A stretch of 64,000 nt of DNA from Vitis vinifera (GCF_030704535.1 NC_081807.1:1219001-1283000), one strand, 5' to 3'. Positions 33,091 through 46,603 are shown, numbered from the stretch's first letter. The notes: generated by a model not told the origin, from the letters alone. Numbers and translations are program-made.

Positions 33091-34655
33091 CAATTTATAA
33101 TTATTTTACTTAATGGTTCTAGCAATTGTTGGGGTGGCCACTTCTAAGGCCACAAGTGCCTTGTCACCGTTGTAGATTGCACCTATAAACTTTCCTTCCA
33201 ATTCCTTTGTCCAAATAAGTTCCGGTCAAAATACTAGAAAGATGTCCCTTGTCCTGCCAAATTTTGCATCCTAATGTTGATTATAGGTGATTCAAAGTGT
33301 CTTAAAAACATTTAATACACATTTAATATAAAATATTTGGATCTTACCTTTCTTATTTCTTAAATTTTTTTGAGTTTATCTCTCTTCACATTCCTTTCCT
33401 TTCCAAAGGTATCACTTGCTTTCCATAACTAGCTCAAAGGTCGGTGTCCCTTAGATGATTAGGGATTTTCGCATCCCTTTCTCTATCAACTAATGCAATA
33501 CCAAAAAAGTGGGTTGTGTGATTAGTAGGGAGTATCATGCTTCAATGTAGTATTTTAAAATTAGTCTTACTTCCATTGCCATCATTATTGGAATATTATT
33601 TTGTTTATATTGGGTTTGGTACCCACAATATTAACAACAAATTTATCCATATTTTTATGACAAAAATAAATATGAATATGGTTCTTTATTGTCTCATTAA
33701 TTAAGGTCGAGGTGTCTTATATCAAAACTCACAAAATCTATAAAAATATGAGAGAAGTAAGGTACTTGTACATGTCGTTGATCTAGATCATCTCCTTGGA
33801 GTTTCTTAGTCCAAGGGTAGGCAATTACCCTAGCTCCAGGGCAACATAGGTTACCTCTTTATCTCATCTAATGGGTTGTTTATTTCACATCCAATGCTTT
33901 CTAAGGGTTAAGAAGGTGGGTCAATTATAATGGCATATCACTAAATCTAACCACAATTTTGCTTAAGAGGTGAATCAATTGGTGGAATGACCCATCAAAC
34001 ACCTACAAATTCCATGTGACCCATTAAGTATGATGCATTTACAACTTATTACTATTTCACATTATACCAAATTGTTTTTCTCATAGATAATAACAATCTG
34101 ACCATACTTTATTTAATCTAATAATTTGGGTATTAAAAAACATACAAGGATACTAACATTTTTTTTTATTGATTATAGAATTAATTTCCTTCATGTCTTA
34201 TGAGGCTACCTAAAATTTTATCAATTAGAATTCTTATAAATTTATTTTAAATATAAAATTTATTTTTTAAAGAATGATTAAAGACGCCTACCTAAAATTT
34301 GTTAACCTAAAATCCCTCTAAAAATTAAATTTTATAACTAAAATAAACTTATTATAGTCCGATGAAATGTGAAATCAATGACGATGAGAAGTATTTACAC
34401 CAAAAATTAACCCTTATTGTAAATACAAAGAACTTTTTTTTTTTCAAACACACAAAAATACTTTTTCCAAGGAATATATAATTTTATTTTATTTTTTAAT
34501 TTTTTTAACAAAGTCTTACGAAACCAATATGGATTTTGGTGGATGATCCATGATACATTCCATGCCGACTCTAGTATAAATATAAGCCGCCTTCCGTTTC
34601 ACACAAATTTTTCAGAGCATCGTGGATTGGGAGAAACTGAAGAGGGAAGAGAAAG
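33091..34655. other. Intergenic and promoter region upstream of XCT
   Basis: No coding feature is recognised. It is AT-rich with several poly-T stretches. The last 80 bases contain a TATAAATA box and the presumed 5' UTR of the XCT gene. Confidence 0.5.
34575..34582 (+). promoter_or_regulatory. Candidate TATA box of XCT
   Basis: TATAAATA lies 81 bases upstream of the XCT start codon, placing a transcription start near 34605-34615 and giving a short 5' UTR. Confidence 0.5.
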
Positions 34656-37600
34656 ATGTCGGGCATGGGAGATGGGTACGTGGGCACGGCCCAGGATGCA
34701 GTGAGGATCCGGAGACTGGAGAAGCAGAGAGAGGTGGAGAGGAGGAAAATCCAAGAGCTCAAGAACAAGTCCGCTTCTTCCAAAGGCCAGACCGGTCTCC
34801 TTCAGTTCGGCTCCGGCACCTCCGAGGTCCTTTTTTTCTATCTATAGGGTTTTCCATTTCTCTGTTCGCCCAATCCTTACGTTTCCACCAATCTAGGGTT
34901 TATTGTTCCTCTTTTTGCTTTCGTTTCAGGGAACGTAGGTTTGAAATGTGAGAACTGACAGTTGGCGGGTTTTTGTTATAGGATTAGTGTTTCGGTTTTA
35001 TACCATTTTCAGGCATTTTCTCGCTACTCAATTGAATATGTATGATAGGTTAGCGGTGTTATCTGATAAAATTAGTGAAACAACAAAAAGGTATGAATTT
35101 GGAATGTGAAAATCAACAGTTGGTAGGTTCCATTAGAGGATTGGTGATTGAGTCTTATGTTTCTATCATGCACTTTTTTGTCAATCAAAAAGAGGATTGA
35201 TGAATGTAGAATGATAATTTTATCAGATATGTATAATGGTTTAGTTCTGTTTTTAGAGGATGGAACGCTGGATGTTTGATATTGTTTGTTATTTTGTTAC
35301 CTGAATGTCATATTTATTTTTTAGGGTTGTTTATTGCCCATTTTTCCTCGTTTTCCATAACCATTTGTTTGGTTGTTGAGAGAATTAGTGACAGATCAAG
35401 AAAATACAATTTTGGATGTGAAAATAAGCAGTTGGCAAGCTTTACCATAGATTGGTAGTTTGGTTATGTTGTGTTCATGCAGTTCCTCTTCAATCAAGGA
35501 GAGTATTGTTGTGTGTAGAATGATAGTTGTGGGAATATAGCCAATTGGTTTAGTTGTGCTTTTTTAGGAATGAAGCCTTGTGTGTTTTTTATTAATTTAT
35601 TTTTGAGAAATTAGTCAAACATCAAGAAAATACAAATTTCGAATGTGAAAATTAGCTTTTGGTGGGTTTGGTTGTTGGATTGATTGTTCAATTTTATGCT
35701 ATTCTCATGCATTTTGTAGTCAATCAAGCAGAGGATTCATGTGTACAGAATAATAATTGTGTGAATATATATAATGGATTAGTTGTGTTTTTAGGGGAAT
35801 GGAGCCGTGTCTCCTTGTTTTTTTTCTTTTTTACACTTTGTTGCTTGAATGCCTTTAGGGTTCTTGTGGTTCAGTTTCCTTTATTTTCTTATCAACTCCT
35901 TTAGTTGCTGAGGAAATGAATAAAAGAGCGTGATAATACAAATTTGAAATGTAAAATTAAAAGTTGGTGGGTTTTCATTATAGGATTGATGATTGGTTTT
36001 ATTCTATTTTTATGCTGTTTCTCATCAATCAAACAGAGGATTGATGCGCATAGGGTGATTGTTGTGTGAATATATATAATCAACTAGCTGTGTTTTTTTT
36101 TTCTTTGATAGGACCAACTAGTTGTGTTTTTAGAGAAATGGGGCCTTTTGTGTTGTCTATTAATTTATTTCTTGATTGCTCATTTTCCCTTGTTTTATTA
36201 TCCATTTATTGGACACTGAGAAAATGAGTAGAAAAGCACAAAAATACAAATCCAAAATGCCAACAGAGATGTTGCTCAATGGCGGTGCCCTCTGGCAATG
36301 ATCCATAGGTCCTTGGTGCAACCCACCAAAAGTGGTGTAGGGTAGAGGAGTGGACTCATATTACTGGTGATTTGCTTTGCAGTGGAATTCCTAATATATA
36401 AGGAAAAAAATGAAATGTGAAAATTAAGAGTTGGTGGGCTTTACTTTTGTTGAGAGAGAGAGAGAAAAGAGAAAAACCTTATTCTCATTCATATATTTTC
36501 TACTTACAATTGAGAGATATATATATATATACAAGGCTAGGAGTCCTAACTACCATACATGTGACCTATATTAACAAGGAAAGATAATATACTATAAATA
36601 CATTATATTCAACACTCCCCCTCAAGCTGGAGCATATACGTCATATGCACCAAGCTTGTTACAAATATATTTAATCCTAGGACCTCTGAGAGATTTAGTG
36701 AAGATGTTTGCTAGTTGATCATTTGAATTAACAAAACTTGTAGCAACACATCCTGATGCGATCTTCTCTCTAATGAAATGATAGTCAACTTCAATATGCT
36801 TGGTCCTTTCATGAAAGACTGGATTGGATGCAATATGTAATGCGGCCTGGTTATCACAGATGAGTTTCATCTGTTCATCCTTTCCAAATCTCAACTCCTG
36901 AAGAAGATGTCTCAACCATATGAGTTCACATGTTGCCAAAGCCATAGCTCGATACTCGGCTTCAGCGCTAGATCTGGCCACTACATCTTGTTTCTTACTC
37001 TTCCAAGATATTAGATTACCTCCAATAAAAACATAGTACCCTGAAGTGGAACGTCTATCTGTGGGTGAGCCAGCCCAATCTGCATCTGTGTAACCAACAA
37101 CCTGAGTATGACCTCTGTTCTCGTACAACACACCTTGGCCTAGTGTACTTTTGATATATCGAAGAATGCAGATTACGGCATCCCAATGGCTATCACATGG
37201 TGACTGTAGGAATTGACTAACAACACTCACAGGAAAAGAAATGTCTGGACGAGTAATGGTGAGATAGTTCAATTTACCTACGAGCCGTCGATATCTCCCG
37301 GGGTCTCCTAAAGGCTCCCCCTGTCCTGGTACAAGTTTGACATTCGGATCCATAGGTGTGTCTACCGGTTTACAGTCTAACATACCGGTTTCTTCCAGGA
37401 TGTCTAAAGCATACTTCCTTTGGGAAAGGACCACACCAGAACTGGATTGAGCTATCTCAATTCCCAAGAAATACTTGAGTTTCCCCAAGTCTTTGGTCTG
37501 AAAGTGGGTAAAAAGATGTTGCTTTAGTTTCTGAATACCATCCTGATCACTACCTGTAATGACGATGTCGTCCACATAAACAACCAGATAAATACACTGC

Positions 37601-40600
37601 CCCAAGGAGTTATGATGATAGAAAACTGAATGGTCTGATGTACTGCGAAGCATGCCAAACTCTTGAACAACAGAACTAAAACGGCCAAACCATGCTCGAG
37701 GAGATTGTTTCAAGCCATATAGAGAACGGCGTAACCTGCACACTAAACCAGACTCCCCCTGAGCAACAAAACCAGGAGGTTGTTCCATATAAACTTCCTC
37801 GGCAAGATCACCATGAAGGAAGGCATTTTTAATATCCAACTGATAAAGAGGCCAAGAACACATAGCAGCCATGGAGAGAAGCAGACGGACAGAAGCAATC
37901 TTGGCAACAGGGGAGAATGTGTCACCATAATCAGAACCATAAAACTGACTATAGCCTTTAGCAACTAAGCGGGCCTTAAGGCGATCAACCTGACCATCAG
38001 GACCAACCTTAACTGCGTAGACCCAACGACAGCCAACGGTAGATTTACCAGAGGGTAAAACAACAAGATCCCAAGTGCCATTAGAGTGCAGAGCAGCCAT
38101 TTCATCCACCATTGCCTGTCGCCAGCCTGGATGGGAAAGAGCTTCATGGGTGCTCTTTGAAAGAGAAACAGAGGATATAGCAAAAACAAAAGCAGAATAG
38201 GGTGAAGATAATCGATGATAACTCAAAAAATTGTAAATAGGATGAGGATTACGAGTAGAGCGAGTACCTTTCCGAACAGCAATGGGTAAGTCATTAGGAG
38301 AAGGCAGAGCCGGGGCAGGTGAAGCCGAAGGGATAGGAAGTGAGTCAGCAGGTGCCTCAGCAAAAGGGAGAGGAGCAACGACACGAGGACGACAATGATA
38401 AACCTGAAGTGGTCGAGGAGGCATAACATCAGGTGGGGAGACAATGGGAATGGGCAAGACTTCAGAAGCAGGAAGAGACTCAGAAGTGGTGGAAAAGAAT
38501 GGTGAGTCCTCAAAGAAGGTGACATCAGTGGAGATAAAGTATCGATGAGTCTCAAGGGAATAACAACGATAACCCTTTTGAAGTCTAGAATATCCCAAGA
38601 AGAGGCACTTCATGGCTTTGGCGGAAAGCTTGTCCTGTCCAGGAGTGAGAATATGAACAAAGCAAGTACAACCAAAGACACGAGGAGGAAGGAAATAAAG
38701 TGGTTGGTCAGGGAAGAGAAGGAAGTGAGAAATCTGATTGTGTAAGACAGAGGAGGGCATACGATTAATCAAATAACAAGCGGTAAGAACAGCGTCCCCC
38801 CAAAAACGAAAAGGAACATTACTATGGAGGAGGATAGTACGAGCTGTCTCAACAAGATGTCGATTCTTGCGTTCAACTACCCCATTTTGTTGAGGAGTAT
38901 GAGCACAAGAAGACTAATGAAGAATCCCATGATGAGACATAAACGAAGTAAATGGGGCTGAAAAATATTCCCTGACATTGTCACTGCGTAACACACGAAT
39001 AGAAACATTGAATTGGGTTTGGATTTCAGCATAAAATTTCTGGAAAATAGAGAATAACTCAGCTTGATTTTTCATTAAGAATAACCAAGTACATCGAGAA
39101 TAGTCATCAATGAAAGTGACAAAATACTGAAATCCTAAAGTAGACGCAGTCCGACAAGGAGCCCAAACATCAGTGTGGACAAGCTCAAAAGGAGACTTTG
39201 CCCGATTATTCAAACGCTTTGGGAACGAGACACGAGTATGTTTCCCAAGCTGACATGTCTCACACGGAAGCGACGACAAAGTGGAAAAACGAGGAACCAT
39301 CTTCTGGAACTTGGAGAGACTAGGGTGGCCCAGACGATTGTGAATGAGGAGAGGAGCATCAGTGGAAATGCAAACTGCAGGAGATGAATCTGAGGTGAGG
39401 TGATAGAGGCCTTGAGACTCACGTCCTATGCCAATCGTCTTCCCCGTACTCCGGTCCTGCAAGGTCACAAATTTATCAGAAAAGGTAATAGAACAATTAA
39501 GAGTACGAGTGATTTTGCTGATGGAAATAAGATTAAAAGGACATTCAGGAGTATAAAGGACAGAAGTGAGAGGTAGAGAAGGCAGAGGAAGGGCCAAACC
39601 AATACCTTTAGCCACAGTTTGAGAACCATTAGCTAAGGTAACAGTAGGTAAATCAGAGGTAGTAGTAATAGAGGAGAAAAGATCCTTATTACCAGATAGG
39701 TGATCAGATGCTCCAGAATCTAGAATTCAGGGTCCAAGAGAAGATGTGTGGGTAAGGCAGGCAGAGGCATTACTAGGCTGGGCAACAGAGGCAATAGAAG
39801 CCTGAGATGTCTGAGATGCGGAGGAGCTCGGAGGCTGAGGCAGCGGAGAATCAGAGGACTGGGCCATATGGGCAGTGCGAGGAGGTCTTCCATGTAACTG
39901 ATAGCAACGATCGCGAGTGTGGCCAAGTTTATTGCAATAGGTGCAATGAGGACATTGGCCTCTACCTCGGGTACCACTGCGTCCTCCTCGAGAGGTAGTT
40001 TGAGAAACTAACACAGAAGAATCTGAAGCGCTATCAGATGACAAAGTCTGAGTGGACGAAATACGGAGGAGGCGAGCAAACACATCATCCAAGGACGGAA
40101 TTGATGAACTTCCAAGAATGTGATCACGAATAGACTCAAGATCCGGACGGAGGCCAATAAGAGTAAGGACCATGAAGAACTTGTCAAGCTGTGTTTGTTG
40201 AGCCCCAACATCAGGAGTAAGAGGCATCACAATCAAGAACTCCTCCTTAAGAGAGGCAATCTGACCAATATAAGTAGATAGATCCAAGTCCTGTTGGCTG
40301 AGATGGACAATAGCAGAAGCCACCTTATAAAGACGTTGGATATCATTCGTGTATAATCCTTTGGCCTGAGTCCAAAATTTAAAACAAGTTTTATAGGCCT
40401 GAAGATGAAGGAGAATCCTGGGATCAACCGATTGCCATAATACACTACATAACTGTGCATCTATCTTCCTCCATTGTACGCGGTCAACCTCAGGGATATC
40501 TGCCTCCTGGGTAACCAAGTGATCCTCATATCCTTGACCCATAAACCAAAGTTCAACAGAGGCAGACCAGGAGCGATAATTCTCACTGCCAACCAATTTC

Positions 40601-42931
40601 TCTGAGGTAATCATAGGAGATCCAGAGATAACAGAGGTAAAGATCTGATTTTTGGTGGTCATATTCACGTATTTGGATCGAAGAGAGCCCTAATACGGCT
40701 TCAGATTGCGGCGTGGCACCACCGAAAAAGGGAGACGGCCTCAGATCGCGACGTGGTACCACCAGAAGGGTAGAAGAACACTTCCCAAGGCACGTGCAGG
40801 GATTGGGGTGGAGAAAAAGTAACCGGAACTTCGCCGGAAAGGCTGTTTGGAGGGCTGACGGAGACAAAAATCCCCAAAAGAGGTACGTGCAGGGCTCGGA
40901 TGGGAGAACCAGGTAGGTAGGGATGCTGGTCGGCGTCAGGCGAGTCTGGAGGAGGAGGCGCGTCGCCGGAAAATGTCTCACGCGTCCTCACGCGCCGGCA
41001 GGAGAAGTGCGCGTGGCCGGCGCGTGGAGGGTTTTCTGGCTCCGATGCTTTTGAAGAAGTTGGAGATCTCCTCCAGGCGCTCCTCTTGGTGTGGTCGGTG
41101 TCGGAAAAAGACGTCGCCGGAAAAGTTCGCCGGAAAAGGTTGCCGGCGTGGTGGAGATCCGACGACGATGAGGTTGTTCGGAGTGGGTCGGGAAGAAAAT
41201 GAGGGGACCGGAGTGAAACACGGTCACTGGACGGTTCGCCGGAAATTGATTACACGGCTAAACCGAAAAAAAAATTAGGTTTTCTCCTTTGGCTCTGATA
41301 CCATGTTGAGAGAGAGAGAGAAAAGAGAAAAACCTTATTCTCATTCATATATTTTCTACTTACAATTGAGAGATATATATATACAAGGCTAGGAGTCCTA
41401 ACTACCATACATGTGTCCTATATTAACAAGGAAAGATAATATACTATAAATACATTATATTCAACAACTTTTATTATTTTCCAAACAACAGTGAATTAGG
41501 ATTTTGTTGTTTGAATGCATTCTCTCTTGTGAACTGCATAATTCATTCTAATGGAGTAGTTATGTTTCTAGAAGAATCAAGACTTGGTTATTATTTTTGG
41601 CAATAAGTTGAGTGAAAGGAAAAGAAAATATGAATTTGAGTTCTGAAAATCATCAAAGGTGGTAGGTTTGGTTTTCTTGGATTTAAACAATGATAAGGAT
41701 AGGGTTTGTGAGGTTTTGTATTATTTTCATGTATTTTTTTTGTCAACCAAACAGAGAATTAATATATGTAGAATGATGATTGTGTGAATAAATATACCTC
41801 ATCAGTTGTGTGTTTAAAGGATTCCATACTTGTGTTATTTGTTAATTTATTTTTTGAATGCATTGTCCAGATCCTTGATACTGCATTTAAGAAGGAAACT
41901 GTTGGTCTTGTGACTAGAGAGGAATATGTTGAGAAGGTAAAAGAGCCTATTAAGCATAATAGATTTTTTTTTCTTAATCTGCATTGCAAAACCTTGATGG
42001 ACCTAATAATGGATATCTTGCTGGTGATCTTGGTTATATTTACCATAGAGGGTTAATATCCGGAATAAAATTGAAGAGGAAGAAAAGGAGAAATTGCAGA
42101 AGCTGCAACAGGAGTAAGTTAAAATTTCAGTTAAACATATTTATGTTTCTAAATCTGATTGCCTTCATGGGGTATATTCTATTTATTGATTGGATTTTTT
42201 CTTTTTAACTTGCCCCTTGGATTATAGGGAGGAGGAGCTGCAATTACAAAAACGAAAAAAGAGGAAAATAAAGGGAAATTCTCGATTGTCTTTTTCTGAT
42301 GATATTGAGAATGGAAGTGAAGAGGAAGATGGAGAAAACGGTAAGCATATTTCTTTAGCACGGATTTAAACCTTTTCATCCGCCTGAAATTATACAAATT
42401 TGTTCAACCCTCTGCTGAGTGTAATTGTTTCAACTTCCAAATCCTTGATTGTGGTTCTAGCTCAAGAAAAATGATTTGTGTCATGAACACACTCCAATTT
42501 GCCTTTTTGACATGCTCAGTAGCGTGATAAGTGGTTTTGTACAAAACCAACAGCCACTGTATCTATTTGAGATGCACTTCCAAGAGGCTCTCCATGATTA
42601 ATAGCATTACTTTCAGTTTAGTAGTTGTTCATGGTGTATACATACATGAACGGAAGGAAGCTTTCACATATTCAGATTTCTAGTCAACTTTAAAAATGAT
42701 GTAGTTGTGTAGTATGATCAGAACTTGTAGTGCTGATTCTCTCTTCTCCCATATAAGCAGTCTGGGTGTCTCCTATGTTATCTGCAGAAGGCAAAGAATC
42801 AAAGAAGTTTGGAAAATTTGGAAAAGATCCCACAGTAGAAACAAGCTTTCTACCAGACAGGTGTGGCATCAATCTCTCTCTCCCCCGCCCCCTCTTCTTC
42901 TTGTCTCTCTCACTCTCCCCCTCTCTCTCTT

Positions 42932-42967
<36 letters not shown>

Positions 42968-45507
42968 TGGGGTTAACATCTGAGCTTAGGGGTGCTGAGG
43001 ATACTCTTTCAGTGAGCGAGAGGCAGAGGAACAAGCTGAGAGGGAAAGGTTAAGGAAACTGTGGCTTCGCGAGCAGGAACAGATTCGAAGTAATTCTACA
43101 TTCTGATCCTCTTCTGTGTGATTTCAATGCATGATATAGTATTTTATCCTGTAACAATAAGTTTCCCCTGTATTTCAGATGAGCCACTTGAGATCACTTA
43201 CAGCTACTGGGATGGGGCAGGTCATAGGCGAGTAATCCAAGTAAGGAAAGACTACCTTTGTTGCACTTAATCAATATATTTCACTCTTGATTTTGTCTTT
43301 CTCAGGTCTCTTTCATTAAATAATGTATTTATCTTCATTCTTTGATTTTTCTTGGCATTTATGTTTGTTTCACTTTCTATTTAGGTACGCAAAGGTGATT
43401 CCATAGGGGAGTTTCTTCGGGCTGTTCAGCAGCAACTTGCACCAGAGTTTAGGGAAATTCGTACCACCTCTGTGGAGAATCTGCTTTATGTGAAAGAAGA
43501 TCTTATCATTCCTCATGTAAGATGACTTGATTTAATTAAACTTATTTTATTTTCTGTCCTGAATATATGCTAAATAATTTTGTTCTCTCTCCTGAGTATC
43601 TGCTAACTAATTCTGCTTTGCTTTTTTCATACCTGTGGACGCTCAGCAACACAGTTTCTATGAACTAATCATTAACAAGGCCAGGGGCAAAAGTGGACCG
43701 GTAATGTTCAATCCTTTGTATTTCTTTTAATCATATTGGTGGTATTTTCTCCAATGCTTCATCTGGTTAGCAAAGATTACATGGGAAGAATAAAAGAAAT
43801 TTGCATTACCATTGTTTGATTATCCAGAGGATGAAAGAGTCAACTTAACTGAGCCTGTTTTCTGCCTGGTCTATGGTTCCCCACTCAAGATAACACAAGA
43901 AGAGAGAAAAAAACAAATGTGTGTTTCCTCTATTTGGTTATCTAGAAAATGAAAAAGTCAATTTAACTAAGCCAGTTTTCGGACTGGGCCATGGTCCGCC
44001 ATTCTCACTCCTTCCTCCCATCCTTTCACTTAGACCAATTAAAGGATTAAAATCTCTCTTTATCTCTCTCTCTCTCTCTCAAGATATGCTAGACTAATGC
44101 ATTTTGCTATGTGTTCCTTTTATTCTACTTAGCTCTTCCACTTCGATGTGCATGAGGATGTGCGAACAATTGCTGATGCAACAATAGAGAAGGATGAGGT
44201 ACATTTCCTACCTTAACTTAATTCTTTATCATTATATAATTCTGTGAAGATATTTGAAGAAGCTAAGCAACCTTTAAGACTGAATTTTAGAAGCAAGTTC
44301 GGAGTGGCTAAAACTAATTCGTATATAGTGCATTAAATTGCCTTTCTGAAGCATACTTTAAATTTCACATTGTTCTTTTTCACCCAAAAATAAAAAGTTT
44401 CATATTACCATCACCTACATATATCCAATTGTATGTATATGTATCTTTCTGTGCATTTAAGCATTTAGTACTGCATACAGGCCAATCTGATATTGGACCT
44501 GCTTGGTTGCTCTTCAGTCCTGCTTGAGCTTGACCCTAGGTCAAGTTCTGATGAATCTTTCTTTCTGTAGGTCTAGCTGTATTCAAGCTTGTTCCCAAGC
44601 TGGTTGGAGTGTGTTTACAACCCTGTTTGATTTTAAGCTTGCTTGCTCATGTAATCCAACATGAGAATCCAAAAGTGCTACTTTCACCAATGCAGATTGG
44701 TGTTCACAATGGACTACCATGGCTTGCTTGGTTCTTTAAGGACCCATTTATTTTAGTGGTTATCTTACTCACTTAGGTAAAATTAATCAGAACTTCAGTG
44801 ATAAACTTTTACACCTGAAACTTATTCTTCTCTTGAAAGATATTTTCCCCTCAAACAAAAAAGGTTGTGATTTTACACATTTTACTTCCTAGCAGCTTGC
44901 ATCAGAAACTTAACCATGAAATATGGATCCTCAAGTATCTCAAGTCTTTTAGCACTTGATTGGTGTGATTGATTTTGACAGTTCAGGAAAATTTTCAAGG
45001 AAAATGATAATCTGATGAATTTATTTCATAGTTGATTTGAATTCTTTTATCAGATGAGGTTTTTCCTATGGATTTAGATTGAACGAGAAACACACACACG
45101 GTGGGATTTTCTTATTCTGTTTATTGATGTCTTGAGACTGGGTATTTAGTCAGGATGTTCCTTATTATATCTGAATTTATTTATATTTCTTGAATTTCTG
45201 TCTCTCTTATCAACTTAAATACTCATCTTGTCTCCAACCTTCTACAGTCCCATGCTGGGAAAGTTGTCGAAAGGCACTGGTACGAAAAGAACAAACACAT
45301 CTTTCCTGCTTCAAGATGGGAGGTGCCATCTCTTTCTTCTCTCCCTCTTCCATGGAACTCATCATCATTAACATTCAAGTTAAAGCATTCTCAACAGGAA
45401 CCATACCTCTCTGTATGTTCTCTCTAATCACAGTTTTTCTACTCTATTTAATGCAGATATACGACCCCACGAAGAAATGGGAGCGCTACACCATCCATGG
45501 AGATTGA
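34656..45507 (+). CDS. XCT: XAP5 family protein, XAP5 CIRCADIAN TIMEKEEPER (XCT)
   Basis: Nuclear XAP5/FAM50 protein; in Arabidopsis XCT affects the circadian clock, light and ethylene signalling and RNA processing. Twelve exons: 34656-34826, 41871-41936, 42049-42113, 42228-42340, 42788-42860, 43013-43089, 43179-43240, 43385-43516, 43647-43700, 44133-44198, 45248-45322 and 45457-45507. They join in phase to 334 codons plus stop, close to the family length. The N-terminus has the conserved [21 protein letters not shown] Glu/Lys-rich coiled coil and a basic nuclear-signal-like patch (KKRKIKG) follow, then the XAP5 domain ([14 protein letters not shown] ... [17 protein letters not shown] ... [16 protein letters not shown]). 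Intron 1 is 7 kb because it contains a repeat array and a copia insertion; all splice sites look normal. Confidence 0.95.
36448..36614 (-). repeat. 3' LTR (left) of the XCT-intron copia element
   Basis: Reads TGTTGAGAGAGAG to TTCAACA on the plus strand and is 167 bp long. Contains a GA run and a TATATATATATATA run four bases longer than in the other LTR. Confidence 0.93.
36622..40668 (-). pseudogene. copia polyprotein, one frame with two nonsense codons
   Basis: Reads in a single minus-strand frame of 1349 codons (start 40668, natural stop 36622-36624 inside the purine tract). It has gag, a CCHC knuckle ([14 protein letters not shown]), protease (ILDSGAS), the integrase finger (HNRLGHP...CETCQLGKH), the integrase core with HTDVW, a Asp-Asn motif and [12 protein letters not shown], reverse transcriptase ([11 protein letters not shown]) and RNase H ([17 protein letters not shown]). 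Only two internal stops break it: TGA at 39727-39729, where the family has Trp, and TAG at 38914-38916, where Gln is expected. No frameshift was seen. Its own protein is therefore not made in full, but close relatives could mobilise it. Confidence 0.92.
41304..41466 (-). repeat. 5' LTR (right) of the XCT-intron copia element
   Basis: Reads TGTTGAGAGAGAG to TTCAACA on the plus strand and is 163 bp long. Adjacent to the tRNA-iMet primer-binding site at 41291-41303. Confidence 0.93.
42935..42962. repeat. (CT)14 microsatellite in XCT intron 5
   Basis: Fourteen uninterrupted CT units about 50 bases upstream of the exon 6 acceptor, inside a longer pyrimidine-rich stretch from 42872. Likely length-polymorphic. 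Confidence 0.9.
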
Positions 45508-46603
45508 TTATCATCTACTAGACAAATATTTACATTATTTGGCGTATCTGTAACATGTTTCTTACAACTTGCTAAAGTCTATTTCCTCATCAGATACCGG
45601 CTTCTCTGTACTAATTAAAGAGTGCTTAGATTGATGACTCTGGGGTAATCTCATTGTTGTTTATAACCTTTTAATCTATATAGGTACATTTATCCATTCT
45701 AGTCGACGAGGAAAGCCTAGTTGATAGAATGTTGTGTGATTCTTGAATACTTCTACAGATGTCTAAGCGTAGTTCATAAATTAAACTTAATTATGATTTA
45801 GTTTATTTATTTATTTTTATTTTTTTGTTTTGTAAAACAATTTTTAACTCTAGTGTAGTTGGCGTGTAAAAGACTAGAAAGAAAGCCATTTTTCTACAAA
45901 ATTAAAGTGAGGGCTTCTTTTTAGGATTTAATTGTTATTTTGATTCATGCATCCAATTTTCCCTTTAAAGAAAGAAAAGTCCTAACTTTTTTGGGCATGT
46001 CTCATCCCAACTTTCACATCCCTTTTCACTTTGAAGATGCTTACTTGACACTAGGTTTCAATAATTCAATGCTGAAGAATTAAAAATAAAAATAAAAATA
46101 AATACCAGATCAAAATTTTCCTCAAACCCCATGTCTCATTTTCCGAATTTCCCTCAAATTTCCAATTAATTTTCTTTTCTTCTTTTTTTTTTTTCCAAAA
46201 TTTAATTTAATTTTTATTATTTGTCCATTCGCCTAAATTTTACCATTGCTTATTTTTAATAAAGCTTTATTTAAAAAAAATTGAAATTTTTTAATAATTT
46301 TACCATTCCTTTGTATTTGGGCGCGTCGTGACACATGACTTTTTTATAAAAAAAAATAATAGAAGAAATGAAAAACTAATATTAATTTAAACTTGCAAAA
46401 TTGTGGTTGTAATTTATATGTTAATTAAGAAAAAAAAAACATGTGTGAGGTTTAGAGGTATGTGATAAAAAACAATAAATAAAAATTAAATACGAAAATT
46501 CGAATATCCATTGACCCAAGAGCCGAGATTTAAAACCATAGCCAGCTATCGGGCCTTTTGTACGAGCGCCTTGGGTCCCTTTCCTTTCGTGCGCTCTCTC
46601 TCA
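45508..46603. other. Intergenic between XCT and TRAP-alpha
   Basis: Contains the XCT 3' UTR and the TRAP-alpha promoter. It is AT-rich with AAAAT and poly-T runs (46084-46103, about 46180-46195). No gene is seen and no clear TATA box was identified for TRAP-alpha. Confidence 0.5.

Larger units (their letters stand above)
36448..41466 (-). mobile_element. Young Ty1/copia retrotransposon inside XCT intron 1, antisense
   Basis: The 5.0-kb element has short LTRs at 36448-36614 and 41304-41466 and the target duplication ACTTT (36443-36447 and 41467-41471). On the minus strand a tRNA-iMet primer-binding site (TGGTATCAGAGCC, 41291-41303) follows the 5' LTR, and a purine tract (about 36615-36624) precedes the 3' LTR. 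The LTRs differ by about one substitution and a 4-base TA-repeat length change, so the insertion is recent. It interrupts one of the intron repeat units and is transcriptionally opposite to XCT. Confidence 0.95.
34935..41850. repeat. Degenerate repeat array in XCT intron 1
   Basis: Related blocks of about 150-310 bp follow each other at roughly 34935, 35090, 35400, 35620, 35930 and 36235, with further pieces at 36410-36447 and 41467-41850 split by the copia insertion. Each has the order AAATTTGRAATGTGAAAAT, AGTTGGTRGG, CAATCAA-AGAGGATT, GTAGAATGAT, TATATAATGG and TTAGTTGTGTTTTTAG. The blocks are strongly diverged and non-coding. Confidence 0.75.
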
